Assembly: GCF_009193215.1 (NCBI RefSeq)
Contig: NZ_VYVA01000001.1
Span: forward strand, 62,001 to 126,000
Direction: 5' to 3'
DNA from: Flavicella marina
GTDB taxonomy: Bacteria > Bacteroidota > Bacteroidia > Flavobacteriales > Flavobacteriaceae
Length of the DNA: 64,000 bases
Part shown: piece after piece, positions 7,472 through 17,456 of the stretch
Layout of the letters: the number at the start of each line of letters is the position of its first letter
How positions within the stretch are numbered: position 1 is the stretch's first letter
Translations under genes and position numbers: made by a program
Notes under the pieces: model-generated
What the model saw: the letters and a program-made list of their open reading frames with translations, nothing else
Databases searched by the model: none
What the model was told of the DNA's origin: nothing

Positions 7472-10048
7472 ATGAAAAAACACAATGCCATTTATTATCT
7501 ATTTTGTTTGTTTTCTATAGGATTACAAGCTCAATTGAACGAAGCATATTTCAAAAAATTACAAACTCAAAAAATAAGTTCGACACCCAATTTGGTATGG
7601 CAACAATTTGGCCCTGGAATGTCGGGGTATTGCGAAGAATTTTGGGTTCACCCGACCGACAATACCACTTTGTACATGTCACCAGATATGTCAAACAGCT
7701 ATGGTTCTTGGGATAACGGAAATTCATGGACAACAATCAAGGATGTTGATGGAAATGGAAAAGATTTGAGACGCATAAAATCCATAGATTTTTCCAGACA
7801 AAACTCAGATTTTGGATATGCAATTGACGTAAGAGGTCATCTATACGCAACATATAACAAAGGGAAAAACTGGACAAAGGTTGACTTTATCAGTGAAGGT
7901 CGTTGTTCACAAATAATTGTAGACCCTAACAACGATAATAATTGGTATGTTGGAACTGGAGATTTTTGGAATGTGAAGTTCAATCCAAAATCAAAAGATC
8001 GAATTTTGGGTTATCGATACAAATATGGTGATTATGGAAAAATATACCGCAGTAACGACAAAGGAAAAACTTGGAAACAACAATCAAAAGGATTGCCTGA
8101 GACCTTAGATGTTGCACGAATTATTGTAAATCCGAAAGATTCAAAGAATATTATCATCGCTTCAAATTCTGGTGTTTACACGAGTCAAAATCAAGGAAAA
8201 ACATGGAAAACCAGCGCAAAAGGTCTCCCTTTCAATCATCCAAGAGACTTGACTCACTATTACAATCCAGAAACTGGTGAGTTTATTCTTTATCTCATAG
8301 AACAAACAGTGTATTCACCATCGAATGAAACTATAAAATCTTCAGGTGGGGTTTATAAAAGTTTGGACAATGGTAAAACTTGGACTTCAATAACCGGAAA
8401 TTTAGGGATCAACTTGAATGAAATTCATAGTTACAACGCAAAAGAAAAATATAAAAAATCAATGGCATATTGGTTTGGAATCAAGAAAAATGAAGTAGTA
8501 TCAAAATTCCCGAAATACCCATCAGAAATTCTTTCCGTTTATAATAGAATTCGTGTAAACCCGAAAAACAAAAATGAAATCTACTTATCTCAAAACGTAA
8601 AACATGACAAAGGTTTTGCACCTGGAGATGTTTGGAAATCGAACGATGGTGGAGCGCATTGGATTGCTACCACAAGAACAGGTCTTTATTGGAAAAAAGG
8701 AAAAGATGTAGCCTATTGGAAATCTCGAAATAATCCTACAGGCATGAACACACAATTTGCTCATTTACACGAAAAAACCGCACATCTAGAAGAAACAGCT
8801 GGAAATAGATTTATGTCTTTAGACTCGGATGGAACCGTTTATATATGCATTGAACAACAAGTATTACGTTCTAAAGACAATGGAATTAGTTGGCAACAAA
8901 TAGACGATTTCGAAACCGAAAAAGGAAGTAAAAATTGGATTGGTAGAGGTGGCAGTAATTTACCTGGTAGATACATGCTGTTAGAGACTGGTATCAAAGA
9001 CAGAAAACTCTTTTGTAGCGGTGAACATGGATTGTGGCAAAATGCCCCTTTAGGAAACTATCCAGACAAAAATGCCATCGCTGTGAGACAAATAGAAGGT
9101 CAACTAAACTACGAGAAAAAAAATAAAGGAGCACATTCTATAGCATCTGTTGCTGTAAGCCCTAAAGACCCGAATACTATATATATTTTAATGTTTCGTC
9201 AAGATCATCAAGGGTATTTGAGAAAATCGACTGATAGCGGCAAAACTTGGAAAAACCACTCTTTACCTATTCCTTTCGATGGGAATCATTCCATGGAACA
9301 TATTTTTCAATACTCCCTTACGATAGACTACGAAAATCCTTCAAATATTTATTTTTGTGCAATTGCGAATCCTATTTCAGAAGTTAGTGGTGGAAGTTTA
9401 CCTAAAAGATTGATACCTGCTATGGGAGTCTATAAATCTTCAGATGAAGGAAAAACATGGAAACTTGCAAACAAAGGTTTTCCGAAAGGAAGCAGTGTTC
9501 GAAGAATAAAAATGGACCCTAAAAACCCATCTATCTTATACGCAGCTTTAAATTTAGGAAAAAACAATGTTCAAGGAGGCTTATACTACAGCAAAAATCG
9601 CGGTGATAAATGGAAAAAAGTAAAAATCCCTTCTCAAATTAAATCTGTAAATAATATTTTTATCGACAAAAAAACGCATGACATGTTTATCTCTTGTGGC
9701 TCAGAAAGAGGTACTCTTGATGAAGGTGGTGTATGGAAAAGCAATGACAAAGGAAAAACATGGGAGAAATTTTTCGACATGCCTTATATTTGGCAAACCG
9801 AAACCTCTCCAATTAATCCAGATATTATTACTGTCACAGTTGCTTTGCCCAATGAAAACAGAGGAGCTTCAAACTATAACCCTGGAGCATATATCAGTCT
9901 TGATGGAGGAAAAACATGGTTAAAGGCCAACAAAAACATGGGGCAACCTGATACTATTACTGATTTTAAGCCTGATCCTGAACACGAAAATATTTTTTGG
10001 CTTGCAGCAAAAGGTAGTGGTTGGTATCGAGGAGTCTTACAACAATAA
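7472..10048 (+). CDS. Secreted BNR/Asp-box beta-propeller protein (VPS10/sortilin-like), function unknown
   Basis: Exported protein of 858 residues with a signal peptide (to about LQAQ21). I count about twelve Asp-box motifs of the form S-x-D-x-G-x-x-W, for example SNDKGKTWKQQ, SLDNGKTWTSI, SKDNGISWQQI, STDSGKTWKNH, SSDEGKTWKLA and SLDGGKTWLKA. This points to one large or two seven-bladed propellers, as in VPS10-type proteins, GH74 and sialidase-like proteins. I see no arrangement that allows assignment to a specific glycoside hydrolase family. The gene starts 6 bases after the GH2 stop and is followed 36 bases later by a sulfatase, so it is part of the degradation operon. It could bind the glycan, or be a hydrolase or lyase of an unassigned family. 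Confidence 0.75.
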   Translation: MKKHNAIYYLFCLFSIGLQAQLNEAYFKKLQTQKISSTPNLVWQQFGPGMSGYCEEFWVHPTDNTTLYMSPDMSNSYGSWDNGNSWTTIKDVDGNGKDLRRIKSIDFSRQNSDFGYAIDVRGHLYATYNKGKNWTKVDFISEGRCSQIIVDPNNDNNWYVGTGDFWNVKFNPKSKDRILGYRYKYGDYGKIYRSNDKGKTWKQQSKGLPETLDVARIIVNPKDSKNIIIASNSGVYTSQNQGKTWKTSAKGLPFNHPRDLTHYYNPETGEFILYLIEQTVYSPSNETIKSSGGVYKSLDNGKTWTSITGNLGINLNEIHSYNAKEKYKKSMAYWFGIKKNEVVSKFPKYPSEILSVYNRIRVNPKNKNEIYLSQNVKHDKGFAPGDVWKSNDGGAHWIATTRTGLYWKKGKDVAYWKSRNNPTGMNTQFAHLHEKTAHLEETAGNRFMSLDSDGTVYICIEQQVLRSKDNGISWQQIDDFETEKGSKNWIGRGGSNLPGRYMLLETGIKDRKLFCSGEHGLWQNAPLGNYPDKNAIAVRQIEGQLNYEKKNKGAHSIASVAVSPKDPNTIYILMFRQDHQGYLRKSTDSGKTWKNHSLPIPFDGNHSMEHIFQYSLTIDYENPSNIYFCAIANPISEVSGGSLPKRLIPAMGVYKSSDEGKTWKLANKGFPKGSSVRRIKMDPKNPSILYAALNLGKNNVQGGLYYSKNRGDKWKKVKIPSQIKSVNNIFIDKKTHDMFISCGSERGTLDEGGVWKSNDKGKTWEKFFDMPYIWQTETSPINPDIITVTVALPNENRGASNYNPGAYISLDGGKTWLKANKNMGQPDTITDFKPDPEHENIFWLAAKGSGWYRGVLQQ

Positions 10049-10084
10049 CTCTTAGTTTCGAAAAAAAAATACAATTTTACGGAT

Positions 10085-11929
10085 ATGAAAAAAAAATATT
10101 TCCAAATTATTATTGCATTATTTGTGTTTACACAAGTAACAAAAGCACAAAACAAACCGAATATTGTTTGGATTGTTTCTGAAGACAATTCGAAACACTA
10201 CATGAAACTGTTTGATGAAAATGGCGTTACCACTCCAAATATTGAAAAGTTGGCAGCACATGGAATAACCTACACACATGCTTTTTCAAATGCTGCCGTT
10301 TGTAGTGCTGCTCGTTCTACTTTGATTGCCTCTTCTTATGGGCCTAGACTTGCAACACATTACCATAGAAAAATTGAAAAAGTTGAGATGCCTACTGGCG
10401 TAGAAATGTTTCCAGCCTATTTAAGAAAGAATGGGTACTATACTACCAACTGTGCAAAAGAAGATTATAACATCGTGAAAAAAGAAAATGTCTGGGATGA
10501 ATCTTCGAAAAAAGCCACTTGGAAAAAAAGAAAAGATGGACAACCATTCTTCCATGTTTTTAATATCGGAACGACACATGAAAGTAGAATGCATTTTTCT
10601 GAAGAAGATATTTTAAAAGGTACCGAAAACAATCAAGAAACAGCTTTTATTCAACCAAATCACCCACAATCGGCTCTTTTTAAATATTCGGTTGCGCGAT
10701 ACCAAGACAAAATACAACAAATGGATTCTGAAGTTGGAGCCGTAATAGCAGAACTTGAAAAAGACGATTTGTTGAATGACACTTTTATTTTTTATTATGG
10801 TGATCACGGAGGTGTACTTCCTGGCAGTAAAGGTTACATAAATGAAATGGGAGTGCATGTTCCTTTGGTTGTATATATACCTGAAAACTATAAAAACCTT
10901 GCATTCACAAAACCTGGTAACAAGCAAGATGCTTTTGTAAGTTTTGTTGATTTTGGAGCTACTGTATTAAATATAGCAGGAGTTGATATACCAAAAGGAA
11001 TTGATGGTAAGCCTTTTTTAGGTAAAAACATTAGTGCTAAAAACCTAGCTTCAAGAGATGAAACATTTAGTTATGCCGATCGTTTTGATGAAAAGTACGA
11101 TATGGTGAGAGCTGTTCGAAAAGGAAACTTTAAATACACTCGTAATTATCAACCGTTTAACTTTGACGGACTAATGAATAATTACAGATACCGTCAATTA
11201 GGATACCAACAGTGGAGAACCTATTTTGAGTCTGATAAATTGAATGACGTTCAATCGAAATTTTTCGAAAAAAAGTCAGCCGAAGAATTGTATGACATAG
11301 AAAAAGACCCCTACGAAACAAACAACCTAGCTAACTTACCAGAATATCAAAAAACAGTAAAAGAATTGCGTAAAAATCTAAACACTCGCATTTGTAGTAT
11401 GCCTGACTTATCTTTTTATCCTGAATTTTATTTATTGAAAAATGCATTTAACAACCCTGTTGCCTTCGGTCAAGAACACAAGAAAGACATTAAAAAGTAT
11501 TTAAAAGTAGCAGATTATATGTTGGCTGATTTTGATAAAATTGAAAAAAAATTAATCAAAAGCCTAGACTCAAATGATCCTTGGGAGCGTTACTGGGCAA
11601 TTATTACATGTAGTTCATTTGGAACTAAAGCGATTAGTTTAACAAAAAAACTTGAAAAGATTGAAGCAAACGATCCTGAATTAATAAATAGCGTTCGTGC
11701 GGCAGAATATTTAGGGATTATTGGAAAGAAAAACCCGGCAAACTCTATGACCACAGCTTTATATAATTCAAAAGACAGTACTGAAGCATTATTGATTTTA
11801 AATTCAATCGTATTAATGCGAGATGGATACAACTACAAATTCAACATCGACAGAAGCAGAATAAACCCCAACGTTCTTCAAGAAAAGTTAATCTCTGATG
11901 TTAGATTGGCATACTTAAACGTGAAATAA
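10085..11929 (+). CDS. Family S1 sulfatase with C-terminal helical (HEAT-like) region
   Basis: Formylglycine-dependent sulfatase of 614 residues, exported (signal peptide to about KAQ22). The modification motif is C73-S-A-A-R77, the C-x-A-x-R variant rather than the commoner C-x-P-S-R. The N-terminal metal site reads SEDNS, and the second metal cluster is YYGDHGG. Residues about 480-600 (ERYWAIITCSSFG, INSVRAAEYLGIIG, EALLILNSIVL) look like HEAT-type helices after the sulfatase fold, a layout seen in N-sulfoglucosamine sulfohydrolase-like bacterial sulfatases. The probable role is removal of a sulfate from a galactan oligosaccharide in the periplasm. The sulfated position cannot be deduced. 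The next sulfatase starts 23 bases downstream. Confidence 0.88.
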   Translation: MKKKYFQIIIALFVFTQVTKAQNKPNIVWIVSEDNSKHYMKLFDENGVTTPNIEKLAAHGITYTHAFSNAAVCSAARSTLIASSYGPRLATHYHRKIEKVEMPTGVEMFPAYLRKNGYYTTNCAKEDYNIVKKENVWDESSKKATWKKRKDGQPFFHVFNIGTTHESRMHFSEEDILKGTENNQETAFIQPNHPQSALFKYSVARYQDKIQQMDSEVGAVIAELEKDDLLNDTFIFYYGDHGGVLPGSKGYINEMGVHVPLVVYIPENYKNLAFTKPGNKQDAFVSFVDFGATVLNIAGVDIPKGIDGKPFLGKNISAKNLASRDETFSYADRFDEKYDMVRAVRKGNFKYTRNYQPFNFDGLMNNYRYRQLGYQQWRTYFESDKLNDVQSKFFEKKSAEELYDIEKDPYETNNLANLPEYQKTVKELRKNLNTRICSMPDLSFYPEFYLLKNAFNNPVAFGQEHKKDIKKYLKVADYMLADFDKIEKKLIKSLDSNDPWERYWAIITCSSFGTKAISLTKKLEKIEANDPELINSVRAAEYLGIIGKKNPANSMTTALYNSKDSTEALLILNSIVLMRDGYNYKFNIDRSRINPNVLQEKLISDVRLAYLNVK

Positions 11930-11952
11930 AACTTCATACAAATTCAATCAAT

Positions 11953-13470
11953 ATGACAAAAAATATAATTTTAACTCTAGGCGTAATTATTTTTTGCTGC
12001 AAGTCTTTCGCTCAGGAAAAACCAAATGTTATTGTTGTATTGGCTGATGATATCGGTGTTGGTGATATTTCGCATTACAGAAAAATGCATACGGATAAAA
12101 TAATTTTAGAAACACCTGCCATAGATGCATTATGTGAAAGTGGCATGGTTTTTACAAAAGCCAATGCTCCAGCTGCCTTATGTGCGCCTTCAAGATATGC
12201 TATCATAACAGGGAGCCATTGTTATCGAAGTCCGTTTCCATGGGGTGTTTGGGGAGCGTATCAAGCATCACCGATAAAGAAGGATCAATTGACACTTGGT
12301 AAACTTATGCAACAAGCGAATTATCAAACTGCATTTTTCGGAAAATGGCATTTAGGAGGTAATTATTACGAAAAAGGAAATCCAAATAAGATATACCGAG
12401 GGCCGAGATATAAACCAGAAACCAATGTAGACATCGGTAAAATCATTGATGGACCACAACAAAAAGGATTTGATTATAGCTTTACACTACCCGCCGGAAT
12501 CCAAGCTTCACCCTATGCCGTTTATGAAAATGGTACAATGTATCCTTTAGGAAACAACTCAGAAGTTGCCTATATCTCGCAAGAAAACATGTCGAAAATC
12601 GATGTCAAACTAGACAAATTAGAGGGATTAGGAGACAGCAATTGGGACCCTCATAATATTGGTCCTCTTTTGATTGGTAAAGCAGTAGATTATCTTGAAA
12701 AAAACAGCAAGAACAAAAAACCTTTTTTCATGTACTATTGCTCACAAGCAGTCCATAAACCACACACACCACCTGCCTATTTAAATGGTAAAAAAGTTGC
12801 TGGAACAACGCCATCTAAACATTTAGATATGGTAAAAGAGTTGGATATTCAAATAGAAATGTTGATTGAAACATTAAAAAAAGAAAATATTTATGACAAT
12901 ACATTGATTGTTTTCACATCAGATAATGGAGGATTATTAATAAAAGAAACCTTGGATTCGGGTCATAGACCAAGCGACATGTATCGAGGTGGTAAAAACC
13001 AATGTTATGAAGGAGGGTATAAAGTTCCATTTATTGTTAGTTGGCCGAATAAAATAAATGCTAACTCTATTTCAAACAAGCAAATCCTAGGTTTAGATAT
13101 CATGGCAACTTTGGCTGCTGTAACGGGTCAAGAAATCGAAGAAAACCAAGCGCAGGACTCTTCTAACTTATTACCTCTCCTTTTGAAAAACTCTAAAAAA
13201 GAGCCACACAAAACCTTACTTACCCAAGGAGGTACAGGTAAAGAAGTCATCATTATTGAAGGCAATTGGAAATTAATCATCCAAATAGATAAAAAAGACA
13301 AGACCGACACACTCAGAACACCAAAAGCATTGTTTGATTTATCTAAAAACCCAAGTGAAAAAGAAAAAGAAAATCTGATAAACTCTGAAAAACATCAAAA
13401 AATAGTAGAGAAACTCTTTGAGAAATACAACGAAACAAGAAATAGTAAAACTCCCACCAGAAAATTATAA
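11953..13470 (+). CDS. Family S1 sulfatase
   Basis: Exported sulfatase of 505 residues (signal peptide to about FAQ21). KPNVIVVLADDIGVGD carries the first metal ligands, and the formylglycine motif is C77-A-P-S-R81. The second metal site is FTSDNGG. GKWHLGG is the usual active-site lysine/histidine block. The C-terminal subdomain, with KALFDLSKNPSEKE, is the common S1 end. It probably desulfates galactan fragments; the sub-specificity is unknown. It sits second of two consecutive sulfatase genes, ahead of a cytosolic lactonase that starts 9 bases after its stop. Confidence 0.9.
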   Translation: MTKNIILTLGVIIFCCKSFAQEKPNVIVVLADDIGVGDISHYRKMHTDKIILETPAIDALCESGMVFTKANAPAALCAPSRYAIITGSHCYRSPFPWGVWGAYQASPIKKDQLTLGKLMQQANYQTAFFGKWHLGGNYYEKGNPNKIYRGPRYKPETNVDIGKIIDGPQQKGFDYSFTLPAGIQASPYAVYENGTMYPLGNNSEVAYISQENMSKIDVKLDKLEGLGDSNWDPHNIGPLLIGKAVDYLEKNSKNKKPFFMYYCSQAVHKPHTPPAYLNGKKVAGTTPSKHLDMVKELDIQIEMLIETLKKENIYDNTLIVFTSDNGGLLIKETLDSGHRPSDMYRGGKNQCYEGGYKVPFIVSWPNKINANSISNKQILGLDIMATLAAVTGQEIEENQAQDSSNLLPLLLKNSKKEPHKTLLTQGGTGKEVIIIEGNWKLIIQIDKKDKTDTLRTPKALFDLSKNPSEKEKENLINSEKHQKIVEKLFEKYNETRNSKTPTRKL

Positions 13471-13479
13471 TTTAGTTCG

Positions 13480-14517
13480 ATGACCACTGTTTTTATTGGA
13501 AGTTACACGCAAGAAATCACACCTGAATTTGGAGGTCATGGAGAAGGTATATACATCTGTGAATTTGATGAATACACAGGAAACCTAACAAAAAAAGACT
13601 CACTATTCATCACTAATCCGGGGTACTTAACTCTAAGTAGTGATAAAAAATTCTTATATAGTTTTACTGAAGTTTCAAAACATGAAAACCCAAAGGTAAT
13701 CGCGTATAAAATTAAAGACAACAGACTGACTAAGATAAGCGAACTAAATATTGATGGTGGTTTTCCTTGTCATCTGTTAATACACCACAACACATTAATT
13801 GTGGCTTGTTATGGAACAGGGTCTGTGAGTAGTTTTCCTCTTCTACAAAATGGATCATTTGAAGGAACTAGCAACACCTATTTTCATAAAGGTTTTGGAC
13901 CAAATATTTTAAGACAAGAAGCTGCACATGCGCATCAAATAATCGTACATCCAAACAAATCAGATATTTATGTTACAGACTTGGGTACTGACCAGTTACA
14001 TGCATATCATTTTGTCGGTACTTCTTTTAAACCCAACCCTAATAAAAACTTACAATTACCTAAAGGAAATGGATGTAGACATATGATTTTTAATAAAAAA
14101 GGTTCTCTCGGCTACATTCTAAACGAATTGACTGGCAAGATTCATATTATTAAAAACACCCCAAAGGGATTGCAATTTCTATCCTCTGTAGAAAGTTTAC
14201 CAACTACTTTCAAAGGTATTCCTAGTGCATCAGCTATACGAATTCACCCTAATGGAAAGTTTCTCTACACTGCTAATAGAACCATTGATTGCATCACTAT
14301 TTTCAAAATTATTAAAGAAAAGCTAGTCTTACTTGAAACAATTTATCTATCTGGTAAAACGATTCGTGAATTTAATCTTTCCAACGATGGTTCTTGGCTA
14401 TTGGCCTGCATGCAAGACAGTGATGAAATACATACTTATGAAGTAAAATCAAATGGTCTTCTAGTAAAAAGACATACCACAAAAACTATCGCCTCTCCCG
14501 TTTGCGTCAACTTTTAG
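13480..14517 (+). CDS. Lactonase of the 6-phosphogluconolactonase-like beta-propeller family
   Basis: Protein of 345 residues with no signal peptide, so probably cytosolic. Its repeats (VFIGSYTQ, GIYICEFDEYTGNL, NPGYLTLSSDKKFLYSF, HAHQIIVHPNKSDIYVTDLGTD, SASAIRIHPNGKFLYTANR) match the seven-bladed YbhE/lactonase family, whose known member hydrolyses 6-phosphogluconolactone. In a galactan locus it may open an aldonolactone formed when galactose or anhydrogalactose is oxidised; this is inference. It is the only intracellular enzyme in an operon of exported ones, starting 9 bases after a sulfatase. Its stop codon overlaps the stop of the convergent minus-strand sulfatase by a few bases, so no separate terminator fits between them. 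Confidence 0.82.
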   Translation: MTTVFIGSYTQEITPEFGGHGEGIYICEFDEYTGNLTKKDSLFITNPGYLTLSSDKKFLYSFTEVSKHENPKVIAYKIKDNRLTKISELNIDGGFPCHLLIHHNTLIVACYGTGSVSSFPLLQNGSFEGTSNTYFHKGFGPNILRQEAAHAHQIIVHPNKSDIYVTDLGTDQLHAYHFVGTSFKPNPNKNLQLPKGNGCRHMIFNKKGSLGYILNELTGKIHIIKNTPKGLQFLSSVESLPTTFKGIPSASAIRIHPNGKFLYTANRTIDCITIFKIIKEKLVLLETIYLSGKTIREFNLSNDGSWLLACMQDSDEIHTYEVKSNGLLVKRHTTKTIASPVCVNF

Positions 14518-16064
14518 TAAAACTCCCAAAAATCATATTTTTCACCAAGTGTGTTTTCTTGCTTATCTTTAAAGTCAATAGCAGCTTGTTTCATTTCTGT
14601 TTGCATTTGAACTAATAACTTCTGGTATTCTGGCAAGAATGCTAAATTAGTAGTTTCCCAAGGATCGTTTTTAAAATCAAACAATTGTGTAACTCTAGAA
14701 CCTACCTCAAACTCACCTTTTTGTTTGCTATAGTTTTTCGCTCTTACATATTCTATCAACTTATAATTACCTTTTCTATAAGCTCTTTGAAATTGTTTAT
14801 AAGCATGATAAGTATTGTTTCTAATTTCTTTTTGAGCACCATTTATTACAGGCATCAAACTTTTACCATTTACTGAATTAGGCACCTCTACATCCACCAT
14901 ATCACAGATCGTTGGAAAAATATCATGTATATAAGAATAGGCTCCTACTTTCTGTCCTTTATTCGGTGCGTACCCTCCTGAAATGACGAATGGTACGTGA
15001 ATACCGTCTTCATCATACAAACTTTGTTTTCCCATTAATCCGTGATTTCCAACAGCCAAACCACTATCTCCTGCCAATACAATAAGTGTATTTTCATATT
15101 TCCCAGATTTTTTTAGAGCAGCAATCACTTTACCTATTTGCGCATCTAAATGCGTAATAATTGCATAGTAACTTGCCAAATGCTCTTTTGCAACTTGTTT
15201 TGTTCTAGGCCAAGGCGCCAATGCTTCATCTCTTAAAATCATATCTCCATTATCAAAAGGATGCTGAAGCATGTATGAAGGAGTTAATACGATATTCTCT
15301 AGAGGATACATCTGCTGATATTCCTTAGGTGCTTGTCTTGGATCATGGGGTGCATGAAAGGCCAAATACATGAAGAAAGGAACTTTCTTTTTGTAGCTTG
15401 AGATATAATCTGCTGCTGCATCGGCAAATACCTCAGAAGTATGCGGCCCAGTTTTTTCTGTTCCTATAGGTCCTTTTTTATCGTTTTCATCAATCGAGCG
15501 TTTCACGGTTTTCCCTTTTGAATTATAAGTAAGCAAATAGGCCGATTCTTTAGGAAACTTACCCTTCTTATCCCAATCCCATAAAGGCATTCGATAATGA
15601 TCTGTTAAGTATGCTCCTATACCCATAATTTTTTCTCCTGAATCAAACGATCTCACGAGTGATTTTTTATCTTGATGCCATTTACCTATAATATGAGAAC
15701 GATATCCGGCCTTTTGAAAAATTTCTCCCATCGTATAATGCTCTTTTGGCAAATTATATCCTTTCCCTTCTAACGCGAACAAATGTCTACCTGTATGAAG
15801 CATTGCTCTACTTGGCATGCATGTTGCTCCAGAAAATGCACCCATCAAATAGGTATTCGTAAATGTCAATCCATCTTTGGCTAAAGCGTCAATGTTCGGT
15901 GTAATCACATCTCTACCTCCGAAAGCATGAACTCCAGTATATCGATGATCGTCAGTATAAATGACCAACACATTAGGTTTTGTATTTCTTGTCTGAGGAT
16001 ACAACTTCACTCCTGTAAACAAAAAGACTATAGAAAAAATAATATTTTTAACCAATGCATCCAT
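14514..16064 (-). CDS. Family S1 sulfatase
   Basis: Exported sulfatase of 516 residues. KPNVLVIYTDDHRYTG holds the first metal ligands and the formylglycine motif is C82-M-P-S-R86 in the block GAFSGATCMPSR. GKWHQDK gives the active-site block. The second metal cluster reads LAGDSGLAVGNHG, with Ser where most S1 sulfatases, including the others in this window, have His or Asn after the Asp; this may be a subfamily trait. The sequence around the active Cys is related to that of the sulfatase at 57163-58686 (GSWSGAVCAASR). It is the last gene of the LacI-side minus-strand set, 9 bases after the GH28-like gene. Its substrate position is unknown. Confidence 0.88.
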   Translation of the reverse strand: MDALVKNIIFSIVFLFTGVKLYPQTRNTKPNVLVIYTDDHRYTGVHAFGGRDVITPNIDALAKDGLTFTNTYLMGAFSGATCMPSRAMLHTGRHLFALEGKGYNLPKEHYTMGEIFQKAGYRSHIIGKWHQDKKSLVRSFDSGEKIMGIGAYLTDHYRMPLWDWDKKGKFPKESAYLLTYNSKGKTVKRSIDENDKKGPIGTEKTGPHTSEVFADAAADYISSYKKKVPFFMYLAFHAPHDPRQAPKEYQQMYPLENIVLTPSYMLQHPFDNGDMILRDEALAPWPRTKQVAKEHLASYYAIITHLDAQIGKVIAALKKSGKYENTLIVLAGDSGLAVGNHGLMGKQSLYDEDGIHVPFVISGGYAPNKGQKVGAYSYIHDIFPTICDMVDVEVPNSVNGKSLMPVINGAQKEIRNNTYHAYKQFQRAYRKGNYKLIEYVRAKNYSKQKGEFEVGSRVTQLFDFKNDPWETTNLAFLPEYQKLLVQMQTEMKQAAIDFKDKQENTLGEKYDFWEFY

Positions 16065-16073
16065 AATTTCAAA

Positions 16074-17447
16074 TTATTTTATTGTTTTTCTCGCAACATC
16101 TTGAAAAATCATCTCTTTTCTAGCATCTTTAGATTCTAACAAAAACACAACATTCTTCAAATCAAGATTTTCAATATGTCTTGCAAAAATTCCATATGCA
16201 GGTAATACATTAAAAAATGTGTACTCTGGGTACATTTTTACATTTTCTTTGATTTGACCAGCAATACCATCACTCCCACCAGGCAAAGTAATTTCGATAT
16301 TTTCTAGTGAAATTTGTTCAATTTTGTAGTTCGGAGTCCCTGTGATAAAAACACCTGAAGGAGGAGAAACTCTAGCTTCATCAAGCCCCATAGTAGTAGC
16401 TTTTACATTTGATATTTTTACATTTTTTATGGAACCCACAATACGTTTTTCGGCATTTCTATAAGTTCTTAATCGCTCACCTAGACGAATAAAAATAGGC
16501 ATATCAACATTTTCCATTGTTATATTATTGATCACAACATCATGCATATTCGATCCATCTACACTTAACAATTTGATTCCTCCACCTTTGGTATCACGTA
16601 TGAAACAATCTTGGATATCTATCTTGTAAAAGTCGCCCATAGACTCTGTACCAAATTTTATGGCTCCCCAATCACTTTTCAACCAGCAGTTTCGAACTTT
16701 TACATTGTATGTAGGTAAAGAACTTGTAGCTTTGATACAAATAGCGTCATCTTCAGTATTTATTTTACAGTTATTAATAAATATATCGTGACTAGAATCT
16801 AAATCAATACCATCGTTATTCTTGTTGCAATGATTATAAATATTTAAATCTTCTAAAAAAACATCTTTCGATTGATACAAATGTACAGCCCATGCTCCGG
16901 ATTGTTGAATGCGAATGTTTTGTAATTTCACATTTGAACTTCTTACGATTCGTATTAAAAATGGTCGATTTGCATTTTTTTGACCTTTTAATTTTACTTT
17001 TCTTTTTTTGTAAGATTCAGGAGTAAACTTACCTCCATTACCATCGATAGTACCTTTCCCTATGATGCTTATATTTTGTACATCTCTAGCACCAACCAAA
17101 CAATTCCCTCTTACTTGCCCTGTAGCATCTGTAAAAGGGTCGATATTGATATAATCTTCAAAATGTTCACTCCCCAATAAGGTAGCATTTTCAGAAAGTT
17201 CTAAAGTGACATTGTCTTTTAGTAATATTGTACCTATGACGTAAACACCTTTTGGTACAAATACAACTCCTCCTCCTCTGTTGCTGCAGCTGTCAATAGC
17301 TTCTTGAAAGACAACAGTATTTAACGTTTTCTGATCTCCAACTGCCCCCATTGCAACAACGTTTATTTTGGGCTCTTTTTTTGAACACCCTATTGCAAAC
17401 ATTGTAAAAAAAGCTGCTACACAAATACATCCTCTAAAGATTCTCAT
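16074..17447 (-). CDS. GH28-like right-handed beta-helix glycosidase, lipoprotein
   Basis: Predicted lipoprotein of 457 residues (lipobox AIGC, Cys21) with a parallel beta-helix of the polygalacturonase type. The start GGGVVFVPKGVYVIGTILLKD is typical of GH28 and related beta-helix enzymes. Of the GH28 signature, N211-D-G-I-D (canonical NTD) and D233-D234 are kept. The usual GHG segment is replaced by DWGAIKFGTES (Trp260-Gly261) and the RIK segment by GGGIK (290-292). It may therefore not be a galacturonidase; an alpha-galactosidic or other exo-activity on the algal chain is possible. It forms a tandem pair with the related gene 9 bases upstream, between two sulfatase genes. Confidence 0.82.
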   Translation of the reverse strand: MRIFRGCICVAAFFTMFAIGCSKKEPKINVVAMGAVGDQKTLNTVVFQEAIDSCSNRGGGVVFVPKGVYVIGTILLKDNVTLELSENATLLGSEHFEDYINIDPFTDATGQVRGNCLVGARDVQNISIIGKGTIDGNGGKFTPESYKKRKVKLKGQKNANRPFLIRIVRSSNVKLQNIRIQQSGAWAVHLYQSKDVFLEDLNIYNHCNKNNDGIDLDSSHDIFINNCKINTEDDAICIKATSSLPTYNVKVRNCWLKSDWGAIKFGTESMGDFYKIDIQDCFIRDTKGGGIKLLSVDGSNMHDVVINNITMENVDMPIFIRLGERLRTYRNAEKRIVGSIKNVKISNVKATTMGLDEARVSPPSGVFITGTPNYKIEQISLENIEITLPGGSDGIAGQIKENVKMYPEYTFFNVLPAYGIFARHIENLDLKNVVFLLESKDARKEMIFQDVARKTIK

Positions 17448-17456
17448 AAAATTGAA

